64,000 bases of DNA from Fulvia fulva (lineage: Eukaryota; Ascomycota; Dothideomycetes; Mycosphaerellales; Mycosphaerellaceae): contig NC_063012.1 of the NCBI RefSeq assembly GCF_020509005.1, positions 6,076,001 to 6,140,000 on the forward strand. Reading direction: 5' to 3'. Positions within the stretch are counted from its first letter, which is position 1. Every line of letters starts with the position of its first letter. Below the pieces are notes generated by a model, which did not search any database, was not told where the DNA came from, and was given only the letters and a program-made list of their open reading frames with translations. A program made the translations under genes and the position numbers. Positions 20,096 through 29,926 of the stretch are shown here, piece by piece.

Positions 20096-20686
20096 TCAGT
20101 TTTGTCTCGGCTTCACGATCCCATCATGCACAATATAGTACACAACCGTACTATCGTCCTCCAACGTGGCAAGTAGTAGTCTCTTGGGCAGATTGCTCCT
20201 CCACTTACTGCCCTTATTCTCGTCCTCCACAGCTCGCTCCTCTGCATCAAACAACAGCTCCCCTTTCCCCTCACCCTCGCCCTGCTCCGTTCCCATCGCG
20301 TCAAACGTCGCTCCAAATCTCCTCAGCGTCCACTTCTCCCGTAAATGGCTGGGTAGCACCCACTCGCGCTGTGGCTCGAGCTCGGGCATGCCAGTCTTGC
20401 CTTGGTCTTTTTGCTGCTGGAGAAGCTCGATTTGTTCGTCCGGGTGGACGTAGAGTCGGCGAGGTGGGATGCCGGAGAGGATGGGACGTGAGAGAGGCTG
20501 CGAGGTCTCGGGCTTGTTTGTGTGCAGGCGTACGTCGGTCCAGAGGTGTTGATAGCGGAGGTTGTGGGCGATTTGGAGGGCGAGATTGTGGAGGTCGGAG
20601 TCTTGGGTGGAGGATGGAGACATGGGATGGCTGTTCAGGAGCTTCTGAAGCTCTGAGGGCGGTTGTGGCGCTTGTTGGATTGTCAT
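20096..20686 (-). CDS. SEN15: tRNA-splicing endonuclease subunit Sen15
   Basis: Structural subunit of the tetrameric tRNA-splicing endonuclease (Sen2-Sen34-Sen15-Sen54), which removes introns from nuclear pre-tRNAs. The protein has 196 residues and no intron. The C-terminus DDSTVVYYIVHDGIVKPRQN is characteristic of Sen15, and the N-terminal part has NLALQIAHNLRYQHLWTDV, the first helix and strand of the nuclease-like fold. The segment REWVLPSHLREKWTLRRFGATFD also fits. An acidic Gly/Glu insert (EQGEGEGKGE) separates the two halves. The start MTIQQAPQPPSELQ is the only suitable ATG. Confidence 0.88.
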   Translation of the reverse strand: MTIQQAPQPPSELQKLLNSHPMSPSSTQDSDLHNLALQIAHNLRYQHLWTDVRLHTNKPETSQPLSRPILSGIPPRRLYVHPDEQIELLQQQKDQGKTGMPELEPQREWVLPSHLREKWTLRRFGATFDAMGTEQGEGEGKGELLFDAEERAVEDENKGSKWRSNLPKRLLLATLEDDSTVVYYIVHDGIVKPRQN

Positions 20687-21088
20687 GCTTGTTACGAGCT
20701 GTTGAGTGCAAAAAGATGAATTGTAGCTGTGGCCGCAGGTGGAATTGTCGAGATGGACATCAAGGTTTCAAGGTCGGTTCACTCCGGCAGATCTGCCGCG
20801 CGCTCCACAGACAGAATAATACACATGTGTAGAGTCATACTTAAGTTGTCCGAGCAGTCCTCACGTAGAGTCACACCTACTTGTAGTGAAGCAAGCGCAG
20901 GATTTGGCCATACTCACGGAATTCCGTTGCGTGAAGATTATGATATGTGCGGAACAGCGAAAGCATTGTATGCATGTACGGATCTTCTCATACCATTGGA
21001 TCTCTACAATCTTCACAGCTTCTGCTTCGTATTCCTTCTGAAGCTCGTCAGAGCCGCGTACCAGTTTTCATGCTGTACAGTGATATGC
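20687..21088. other. Intergenic, about 400 bp
   Basis: Contains the SEN15 promoter and the 3' UTR of the S-formylglutathione hydrolase gene. No supported coding or RNA feature. Confidence 0.35.
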
Positions 21089-21996
21089 TTACGCAAGCAG
21101 GTACTTCGCCGCGTGCTCAACGTGGTCGGCCGAGAAAGTGCTGATGAAGAAGTAGCTGTGGTCGTAGCCGTCCTGGTAGCGCACATTGACCTTCTTACCC
21201 GCCTTCTTCGCAGCCTCTTCAAGTTTCTCTGGAAGCAACTGTCCTTGCTTGTAGAAGTTGTCGCTAGTGCCAACGTCAATGAGGATGTCGGTGTCGTGGG
21301 GGTACTTGGGCAAGAGCTCTGTAGCATCGTGCTCAGCCCACTTAGACTTGTCGTCTCCAAAGTAGCCACCAAACGCCTTCTCGCCCCAAGGACAGTTTGA
21401 TGGATTCGTCATTGGCGCGAAGGCCGAGACGGATCGATATTTGCCTGGGTTCTTCAGGAACAGAGTCAGAGCACCATGGCCTCCCATGCTGTGTCCTGTA
21501 ATAGACACGCGCTTGCCGTCTAGCTCCTTGCAGCTGGCAAAGAGTTGTTCGGGGAGTTCTTGAGTGATGTAGCTGTACATGTTGTATCCCTTCGCCCATG
21601 GCTCCTTGGTGGCATCGACGTAGAAACCTGCTCCACTGCCGAAGTCGTAGCTGTCATCCTCGCCCTGGATCTGGAGGCCACGTGGACTCGTGTCTGGGTA
21701 CACAACCGCAATGCCCTTTTCCGAAGCCTTGTGCTGCAGGAAACCCTTTTCTGCGCCATTGTCACCGGTACATGTCAGGCCAGCCAAGTAGAAGAGGACT
21801 GGGACCGGTTTCGACGTGCTTGCTTGGGGCGGTAGGTAGAGGTTCAACTTCATTTCGCAATTGTTGACTTTAGACTGCACACCTTCATCAGCAGTGTTTC
21901 CCAGACATCATTTCCTACATGTATGCGCACCTTGTGCGCAAGCTTCAGCAGCTTGCCGCCAAAGCTATTGATCGTTCCTGTCGTTTCGAAAGACAT
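21089..21996 (-). CDS. S-formylglutathione hydrolase (esterase D)
   Basis: Hydrolyses S-formylglutathione to formate and glutathione, the last glutathione-bound step of formaldehyde detoxification. Two exons (21996 to about 21930 and about 21873-21089) join KLLKLAHK to SKVNNCEMKLNLYLPP. The alpha/beta-hydrolase features are YLAGLTCT (oxyanion region), the nucleophile elbow GHSMGGHGAL, the PWGEKAFGGYFG block and the catalytic His in DGYDHSYFFISTF. Asp in LIDVGTSDNFY completes the triad. The protein is about 284 residues, typical for the family. The intron is 56 nt. Confidence 0.92.
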
Positions 21997-22472
21997 GTTG
22001 GCGATTTGGTGAGCTCCACGAATGCTGTACAAAGTAGACCAGCGTGTAGTAGTGAGGCAAGTGCGAGGCAGTGCACAGAGAAGACTTCTGACGAGCAGTG
22101 GCATGCAAGCTGTACAGTTGGGCGAAATTCTGTACTCATGGAGGGGAACTTTGAGGCTCGCCCCATGCACGCGGGGCAGTGACGTGAACGTTCTTCCCTG
22201 CATTGGACAGAGCTGCAGATTCAGGCAAGACTTCCCGTAGTGCCCATCGGAGTCAGAATTGATCCTGTGCTGCGATTCTGCTTGGTGGAGAGATGACACA
22301 GCTGCGTCTTCTATTCATAGTCCGGTCTCCTTAGAATTTTGCTGATCCTCAGCATTCATTTCCCCCCAACGCCGTCGCTGTGATTTGACTCGAAACTTGT
22401 GCAATGCTCATACTGTATGCTGTGGTTCGGAACAGCCCGGGATGCCACCAAGGTGACAAGCAAGGATGCCTA
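21997..22472. other. Intergenic, about 480 bp
   Basis: Promoter of the hydrolase gene plus the 3' UTR of RPB6. The overlapping ORFs in both directions carry no motifs. Confidence 0.35.
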
Positions 22473-23168
22473 CTATAGCAGTTCCTCGCAAGTCCAGTCC
22501 TCGTAGAATCCGTCCGGCAGATACCTCCGTACGACCAGGGGGATTTTCTTCTCACGGAGCTCTTTCAGCGCGATCTGCAACGGGTCTGTCTCCGACTCTA
22601 CATCGACCAGGACGGGGGCTCCCATACTGAGACTTGTCAGCTCACTATACCGCTGTGGACACGCTTACAGCTCAACCTACCTGATCTGAAGTGCTCGTGT
22701 GCCCAGCACTCTTGCACGCTCATACTTGGTCATGTATGGCGTTGTGGTCCTGTTTTCTTGCGCGATCTTCTTGCTCTTGACACTCTTCACTGTGTTTGGA
22801 TTCGCGGATGGGTCGCCAGAGGTCACTACGTTGTTCGGATCGGTGTAGTCGGTGCTGTTCAGTTGTGCGTTCTGGTTGGCATCGCTCGGGTCGACCTCCA
22901 TATCGCCTAGCAGATATTAGCATGCACCTCATGTGATGGACTCTCAAGCATTCGTCTGCTCCAAAGTAGTGTGTGTCCATACCATTCGCCTCCACATCGT
23001 AGTTCTCTACCGCATCTTGTTCCTCGAGGAGATTGTCGTCGAACTCCCTAGCCAGACGCATCAGCATGTACTCCACTGCATGTCAGGCATGCGCGAGCAT
23101 ATGACTGCCACATACTCGACGTCTCCAAAGTCCCGCATGTCATCGTCGCCGCCTCCGTAGTCGGACAT
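22473..23168 (-). CDS. RPB6: RNA polymerases I, II and III shared subunit RPABC2 (Rpb6)
   Basis: Small subunit common to all three nuclear RNA polymerases that helps hold the clamp. Four exons close in frame: 23168-23116, 23047-22983, 22906-22681 and 22626-22473, for 165 residues. The start [15 protein letters not shown] is acidic as usual. The conserved core reads [20 protein letters not shown] and continues over the last splice into [10 protein letters not shown]. It ends [20 protein letters not shown] and [18 protein letters not shown]. The second intron acceptor at 23048 is chosen because it gives [20 protein letters not shown]. Introns are 68, 76 and 54 nt. It is divergent from the TFIIIA-like gene. 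Confidence 0.93.
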
Positions 23169-23501
23169 CTTGGCTGGTAGTGGGGCGGGCTCGCGTGGGC
23201 TGTTTTGCGAAGATGTGTAGTGTAGCGATGTTGGTGGATGGGTGAGGAGTGAGCCGCAAGAGGTGGTGTTTGAATGTGTCGTATGTCAGTCGCGTCGTGC
23301 CGGTTTGGGACAAAAAGCTGCATTCTCACAAGCAAGGATCACGCGGGTGCAGCCGCCGCCATTTTCTTCCCCGGGACGCGCGAAAAGTAAGCGCGGAGGC
23401 TAGCACGCTGGCCGCACCTGCCGTTTGGGCCTGGGACTTTGATTTTGGTACGTGATATCTTTTCGTGCTTCGTTCACCTCCGTCTCTCATCAACACACGC
23501 G
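23169..23501. promoter_or_regulatory. Bidirectional promoter RPB6 / TFIIIA-like gene
   Basis: The 333 bp between the two start codons must serve both divergent genes. A pyrimidine-rich stretch (CGTTCACCTCCGTCTCTCATC) lies just before the zinc-finger ATG. No motif is certain. Confidence 0.4.
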
Positions 23502-25361
23502 ATGGCCGCTGCAATGCCCGAGATGGTGGACAGCGGTGTCAACAAGAAACGACCCGCTCCAGACGTCGATCTGGACGACTCGCTGGAGATCGAGTCGACG
23601 CAAGCATGGGGCACGCCGTCCAGGAAGACGAAGAAGCCTCGATTCCGCTCCATGGCCGATGACCAGTCCGACTACGACTACGCCTTGTCCACGGCAGCAT
23701 CCATCGCCGACACCGACGTCAACACCACCACTGTGGCCGACACGGAGACACCACACACCGACGCCACCAGCACCCGCAGCAGGAGTAAGCCGCGGGAAAA
23801 GAAGTACAAATGCACGTTCGCGGACTGTGACAAGGCATTCGACCGTCCCATCCGCCTGCAGTCGCACATCAACTCACACACCGGTACTCGGCCTCACCTA
23901 TGTTCCGAAGATGGCTGTGACAAGAGTTTCGTTAAGCCGGAGCACCTCAATCGCCACATGAAGGAAAAGCACAGTGACCAGAGCTTCGTTTGTGACTATC
24001 AAGTCCACCGAGATGACATTGGCACCCTCGGACCGTGTGACAAAGTCTTTGAGTCGTCGACCAAGCTCAAACGCCACAGAGCCGTGCACGAGCAAAAAGA
24101 GGACACGACCTGCAGTTGGGAGGGCTGCGGAAAGGTGTTTCGGAAGCAGGAAACCTTACAGAGACACATCAAATCGGTTCACCTGGGGGAGGACTCCTTC
24201 ATGTGCAGCCGCGAGTCTGCAGATGGCGAAGCTTGCGGACAGTGTTTTGCGACAGTTAGTCAGCTGAAGAGCCATCACCTACGGGAGCACGACGTACCAA
24301 AGTATGTCTGCGAGCTTTGCACCAACGCCATGGTGTTGCCGGTCGAAGATCTATCACCCGGTGCTGAGGAGCTCGATGCTGCCTTTCTGCCGACCGCTGA
24401 GGATCTGCAGCAAGCCGGAGACGACTTCGACTCGAACATCATTGGCAGTCTATCTCTTGCGGAAACAGCCCCAGCCAGCATGAATCACCCAGGAGCTGTC
24501 GTCGCTTTTCCTACCTACCACGATCTCCAACGCCATCTCAAGGCTGTGCATCCGCCGACTTGTAACCAGTGTGGCAAGGTCCGCAGGAGCCAGAAAGACC
24601 TCACTGCCCACATGGAAATCGAGCATGATGGTCCGGCTAGGCCTGCTGTGGAGAAGAAGTTTTTGTGTCCGTACGAGGGCTGCAGTCGAGCCGAACCTGG
24701 CAATGGCTTCTCGAAGAAGGGCAACATGGAGGTTCACATCAAAGGTTCACACACAAAAATCAAGGAGTTCATCTGCGGGCAGTTCGACCTCAAGGGCGCC
24801 AAAAAGGTGCAAGGGTGGAATGGGTATGGCTGTGGTCAAGCTCTTGGGACGAAGCAAGCCCTCATTGGCCATGTCCGTACGCAGCACATGGGTCTCGCGG
24901 CTGAGGTTGGGAAGCGCACAGGCCTGAAGGATAAAGACCGGAAGAGGAAGGTCAAATTCCAGCAGCAAGATGATGAAGAGGATAAGGACTCTGCAATGGC
25001 GATGGATACAGAAGACTCGCCAGCCTCTCCTCCAAGCAGAGCCCTCGCTGCTCTCACCGGTTACGGATACGACGAGATACGTCCGTACGCTTGTCTTCTG
25101 GAGGGTGGCTGGCGTGGCTGCCAAGGGAGGTTCCCCAACGAACACCAATTGTGTACCCACATGGAGCTCACCCATGGCTGGAACGTCGACGACATCAACG
25201 AGGCTATCGAGCGAGGTCACACTCGCCCTGGAGGAGACGACAATGCTTTCGGACGTAGGCTTGAAGGTGATCTTGGCGCGGCAATGAGCATGCCAACGTC
25301 TACGGATGCTACGACCGAGGCAATGATCGACCCACAGCTCGGTGAGGGTATGGTTGCATAG
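23502..25361 (+). CDS. TFIIIA-like C2H2 zinc-finger protein
   Basis: Probable transcription factor IIIA, which binds the internal control region of 5S rRNA genes and recruits TFIIIC for RNA polymerase III. The protein has 619 residues without introns. Tandem fingers begin near residue 105 with CTFADCDKAFDRPIRLQSHI and CSEDGCDKSFVKPEHLNRHM. Then come CSWEGCGKVFRKQETLQRHI, an irregular finger CGQCFATVSQLKSHHLREH, a spacer of about 90 residues, and finger blocks CNQCGKVRRSQKDLTAHMEIEH and CPYEGCSR..GFSKKGNMEVH. The cluster of five, the long spacer and later fingers match the fungal TFIIIA plan. A basic, acid-rich tail (KDKDRKRKVKFQQQDDEEDKD) follows. Another C2H2 regulator cannot be fully excluded. 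Confidence 0.75.
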   Translation: MAAAMPEMVDSGVNKKRPAPDVDLDDSLEIESTQAWGTPSRKTKKPRFRSMADDQSDYDYALSTAASIADTDVNTTTVADTETPHTDATSTRSRSKPREKKYKCTFADCDKAFDRPIRLQSHINSHTGTRPHLCSEDGCDKSFVKPEHLNRHMKEKHSDQSFVCDYQVHRDDIGTLGPCDKVFESSTKLKRHRAVHEQKEDTTCSWEGCGKVFRKQETLQRHIKSVHLGEDSFMCSRESADGEACGQCFATVSQLKSHHLREHDVPKYVCELCTNAMVLPVEDLSPGAEELDAAFLPTAEDLQQAGDDFDSNIIGSLSLAETAPASMNHPGAVVAFPTYHDLQRHLKAVHPPTCNQCGKVRRSQKDLTAHMEIEHDGPARPAVEKKFLCPYEGCSRAEPGNGFSKKGNMEVHIKGSHTKIKEFICGQFDLKGAKKVQGWNGYGCGQALGTKQALIGHVRTQHMGLAAEVGKRTGLKDKDRKRKVKFQQQDDEEDKDSAMAMDTEDSPASPPSRALAALTGYGYDEIRPYACLLEGGWRGCQGRFPNEHQLCTHMELTHGWNVDDINEAIERGHTRPGGDDNAFGRRLEGDLGAAMSMPTSTDATTEAMIDPQLGEGMVA

Positions 25362-25501
25362 AGTGTACATGCAGATGGATTGTAGGGCAGCCACCAGCAT
25401 GTCCATGTTGTGTTTATGGTACGAAGAGTAGATCTGGTGTTGGCGTTTTGTGTTTGTTCTATACCCAACATAGCTATGCTTCACTTCTGTCTGCTTCACA
25501 A

Positions 25502-27215
25502 TCAGGCAAATCCGCGGAAACTGCTATCGGTCGTCAGCAGTCGCCCTCTCGAGTTCCTCCTTCTCATCCGCAGTGAGATCACTCTTGGCACGATCGTTCT
25601 CACAAATGCCATGAAGATGGCCAGCGCTGTGGCACCGCAAGCCAAGTTGAACCAGAAAACATTCTGATAGCTTTTCCTCAGACCCTGGTGCGCTGTTCCC
25701 GTAGTGATAATCGCCGCGAAGCCCAGCATAAGCGCAATACCGAGCTGCATTGTAGCGTTGCTGAGTGAGCCTGCCAAACCTTGTTGGCGGGCTGGTAGCT
25801 GGGTCGAGAAGTAGATATTGAAGACATTGAAGATGAAGTCGACTGCGACCGTTGATAGTATCTAGTCATCGTTAGTGCTATAGCCGTTGTTCAGCTTCGG
25901 CAAGCATACCATGGGTATGAAGATCCAGCGCCAGTAGCTAGCATCAACTGGCGCCAGAGCGAAGAGAAGCGACTCGATCATGATGGCGACTCCGGTAACA
26001 AACATCAGAATTCGGGGCGAGAGGGTGTGGAGTACCATGCCGCCAAAGATTGCTAAGAGGATTTCGATAGTCCCATGGGGGACGTACCATGCAACGAGTT
26101 GCATTGGACTGGTGTTGAGGACATTCATGGAGCTGCAGCCCGTCAGCACGAAGGTCATTATCATCGTGTAGAGGTCGTACTAAAGTGTTACGTAGAGCAG
26201 GTAGATCCCCAGCGTTCCGTACATGAACAGAAGTCCCAGGATTAGCGGTCGCAAGTATCTATGCTGGAAGAGGTCGAAGGGTAGACGCGGCTCCTCAACG
26301 ACCCAGCCTTCAACGTAGACGGCGATTCCCAGCAAGGCAATTCCGATCAGAAAAGTCGTCAAAATCAACGGTGAGGCCCAGCTGCTGTGCGCAGAGTCGG
26401 TGATCGCGAAGACGACAAGCACCAAGCCGCCAACAATCGTCACACTGCCCGGCTAGTCCATCTTCACAGTTCTGCACTTGTGCTCCTCGATGTCCGACGG
26501 GATGGAGTAAAACGCTGCCAGAGTGGTGAGAGCAATCAGCATGGCACCAATCCAGAAGTACCATCTCCACGTCGCATACTCGCCCGCCACGCCAGCGGAA
26601 AAGAATCGAAAAGACCATATTCTTGCGAGGCCCGGGACGATACATCGCTCCCAGCATCTGAAGTCCCGCTGGTAGATAGGCTGCTGGACCTAGACCTTGG
26701 ATGGCTCGACACATTACCAACATGAGCTCACTGCGCGCGAAGCCTGCGATGATAGACCAGACAAGGTACCAGGTGCAACCGCCGATGTACATTGGGTAGC
26801 CGCCGTACATATCTTTCAAGAGTCAGCGGAAGTCAAGCAGCGTGCCGGTCAGTCACATACCTCCTAAACGCCCGAATGGTAACAGAAACGATGCAACGGC
26901 AAGGGAGAAAGCGCTAGCCGGCCACGTCTGCGACGCCGCCGGAATGTCCAGAGCTTGTGCCACGGTAGGGAGTAGAATCGTGAAGCCCGATACAAAGTAC
27001 TCGTTTTGCAGCTGCGATACTGTAATGGCAAAGACGAAGGCGATTTCTTTCCACAAGGAGCCAAGCTGAGGAGGTCGTTGGCGGCCCAGTCTTCCGAGTT
27101 GTGCTTCTTCGGAGTCGCCTTCATGATCATAGGAACCTGCTTGGGGAGCAAGGTGGCGAGCGCCCGTGTCGCTGTCATCGCTTTTGGAGGCTGGGATGTC
27201 TGCTGCTGAAGTCAT
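25502..27215 (-). pseudogene. MFS drug transporter (DHA2-like), broken
   Basis: Plasma-membrane major facilitator of the drug:H+ antiporter type. Exon 1 (27215 to about 26869) holds KEIAFVFAITVSQLQNEYFV and the first helices. The next exon begins DMYGGYPMYIGGCTW. After KNMVFSI (about 26610) the frame shifts and perhaps ten residues are lost; the family sequence resumes one frame over as AGVAGEYATWRWYFWIGAM. In the resumed frame a TAG at 26453-26455 stands where DW(x)GS is expected, a TGG to TAG change. Later exons join cleanly (LLYVTLYSMNVLNTSPMQLVAWYVP, then FIPM to ILSTVAVDFIFNVFNIYF), and the end is intact. Two independent lesions make a non-functional gene likely, although assembly error could explain the first. 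Confidence 0.75.
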
Positions 27216-28150
27216 CGTGAGTGCAGCTGGTGAGAGATGAAGTATCTGGTGTCGTAGCCCTGGAAGATGCGGAATCAAAGTAATGCCAACTTGTACTACT
27301 ATATATATGGCGCACTCATCTTACACGCCCTTCAACGCACTGCTAAGCTGCCGAAGCATTGTCGTGGACGCTCGTGTACAACGACGGCGCATGTGTCCAC
27401 TGACGGCGCGGGAGAGGTTGTTCCACGCCGGGTCGTCATGAGGTGAATCCATGTACCAATAGTCTTGCACATCGTAGAGACTCCGGCGGCCGTGTATCGG
27501 CATGAGGGCAATAGGAAGGATACAGCGATCGGGGTGCAGGTCTTGGCTTGGCTTGTGACGGCTGGTGTGGTATGGGTATGGGGTCATGGAATACGTCGTA
27601 TTCGAACACCTCTTCCTTTCTTTCAGGTCATGGTTCTAGGCACGACGTGGAGTCGGGTGAGGCGAGTGGAATGGGTTAGTGCTACTTCCTCATTGCATGG
27701 GCGCTGGGTCACGGGGCTGCTGTGCGGCCGACAGTAGTAAGTTGGAGCAAGAGGTTGGCCAGTAGGGCGGCCAAAATGCGTGGTGACTGCAGCCAAAATT
27801 TGGCTCACCTCAGGCCCCATTCTGTCCCCAATCTCACCACTTTCCACTGCCAGCTGTTAGCGCCGGCTAGCATCCGCACAGCGAGCATAAGAATTTCTGC
27901 TCCCTTTGGAACCTCTTCTCACAAACCATCAGTAGGAGTATTGACTATCGTCATATACTCATCCAAGCTCCGCTTCGGCGGCTTGCTGAGGGTTATTCTG
28001 CAATTCGTTTGCCATGGGTCTCCTTCCGTTCCCGGCTTGGTCGAGAAACTTGCAGTCACCTTTCCTTACCAATCGCGGAGAGTGCTATTCTTCGTGCTTG
28101 TGAGATGAATGCTACAGCTACTCTGGAAACCATTGGCTATGTTGCGTCGT
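27216..28150. other. Intergenic, about 930 bp
   Basis: Contains the MFS promoter with a TATATATA run near 27299-27308 and the 3' region of the next gene. An 88-codon minus-strand frame (27587-27321, ending SSALKGV) has some protein-like character but no family and no convincing start. Confidence 0.3.
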
Positions 28151-29020
28151 TCAGGAGCAAGCCGGCAATGTACAGGTGGTGAATCGGTCACGAAGGTACC
28201 GATTTGCAAACGCTGACTGGCTTTTGCTATCTCGTGCACACGGCCATATCCTCTCATGACTCAGAACTCGGTTTGACTTCTCCAATGTGCCGCCACACAC
28301 CACGCGAGCGTCAGCCGCGATCTTCACGGCCATGTCTACGGTACACGAGAAGACCTCTCGCAGCTCGGCTCCCACGTCAACCCACTCTTCGCTCGCATCT
28401 CTAGGACATGGCGTCGAAAGCCGCCGCGATCGACGTCCTCGCCGTGTCACCGGCCGTTCTTCCGCTGCCTCTGCAAGTTGAATCTCGAGCTGCGTCTGCA
28501 CCGCAGTCCCTTCAGGATCTACCGTGGCAGCATCGTCGAGTCGTGCAAGCATCGAGCCTTGCTGTGTGAATCGTAGACCATTGCTGGCTAGGCGCCTCGG
28601 ACTGTAAGCTCCACCTGTTCGCCCGGCGAGCCTTCTGCACGACTCTGTCTCTACCGATCGTACCTCGAGCCTGGTGGTGGCGCGTTCGAGGATTTCGAGA
28701 GATGCTGCGTCGAGTCGTCCTGGGAGCTGTCGGCATCGCTTGATGGCCTCCTCCAGGCTGCACAGGGATTGTGATGATAGCATGCGCTCGAGTCGCTGGG
28801 CGTGGTCTTCTGGTGGTTGGAGCTTTGCTTCTTGATATGTCAGTATGCGCCTCGCGGGCAGTGACGCGGTCGATGAGGACTATGCGGGTCAGCGTTGGCT
28901 TGCCGTTTCATTGCAGTGAAGTTCGCTGACCATGATCTCTGCCATTGACCGCCGCGACGATGATGCATGTGAGCCACTGGCATTCAATGAAGGCGTCGAC
29001 GCCGACGTGGCTCTGTCCAT
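28151..29020 (-). CDS. Hypothetical protein, coiled-coil-like
   Basis: Two exons, 29020-28931 and 28879-28151, close in frame over a 51-nt intron with a CGCTGAC branch site. They give 272 residues starting MDRATSASTPSLNASGSHAS. Exon 2 continues AEIM|SSSTASLPARRILTYQEAKL. The N-terminus is Ser-rich and disordered. The centre is rich in Glu, Arg and Leu and probably helical (LEEAIKRCRQLPGRL, QLEIQLAEAAEERPVTRR), and the C-terminus contains EVFSCTVDMAVKIAADARVV. No signal peptide, membrane span or known domain is seen. The family is not recognised, and no neighbour hints at its role. Confidence 0.55.
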
Positions 29021-29926
29021 TGTATCGCTGATTTGTGTTGCCGTTGCTAAATAATACCATTTGAGAATGTCGAGTTGAGTGTGTGCTGAGTGCTGTTGTG
29101 CTGGTTGTCGTATGCTTCTGGCCGGAGTGACTATGTTCAATATACCAAGGAGAGGTTTTCAGCAGATGTTAGTCCTAGCAATGCATTTACAGCATGACAT
29201 TAGCACGCGTCCAGGTGCGATCTTTTCAGTGGTGCTGGCGAGCAGCAGACAGAAGTGAATGTGAAAGCGGCTCGTGAAGAGAGTTGCTGAGCGAGCGAGA
29301 TATTTCACTGACATACTCTAACTGCACACGACAATGAACAAACACGAGACATGGCAAAGTAAGCATCCCAAGCTCATACGCATTATGTTCGTTGTTGCGA
29401 GTGGCGATGCAAACGACAAGGCATGTTTGCTGGTCCAAATGCTGCCAATGATGATGATGATGATGTAGGATATAATTGGAGGTCGGATCTATGAATGCCT
29501 CAGCATGGGATGTCGATGGCGAACAGTATCGATGCATGAAAGCAGAATGTAAAGCAGAATGTGGTACTGTATGCAATGTGGCAGGTGGCTGCTATCGAAT
29601 GGTGGGGCACAGATAAGGTTGCACTGTCGGCGGACAGAAAAGATGAGGACTTGTTGGGGTGTGAATTAATCTCCTTGCCCTTTCCGCTCTCACTCTCACG
29701 ATCTCTCCACTCCTTTCTGCTGCAGAACTACAGCAGCGTCGCCGCGAGAGTACGACTCGCATCCAAGGCGCGCGATACGCAGTAGAGGCACAGCCACTCA
29801 CCGCTTTCAGTCCGGCGTCGCCTTTCAGCTGCTGGTCTTGCTTATTCAGACATTTTTTCAGCGCATACATTACTCCGCAACACTCTAACAGCACCAGGTA
29901 ACCAGCACTCTGCATACACCGGCGAC
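29021..29926. other. Intergenic, about 900 bp, divergent promoters
   Basis: Divergent region between the hypothetical gene and the New1/Elf1-like gene. It includes a short (ATG)n run at 29450-29466 and a CT-rich stretch (CTCTCACTCTCACGATCTCTC) near 29690, the likely core promoter/5' UTR of the highly expressed ATPase. No coding exon is seen. Confidence 0.35.

Noticed and set aside
27321..27587. 88-codon minus-strand ORF
   Set aside because: No family, no clear ATG context and no splice partner. The composition alone is not enough to call a gene.
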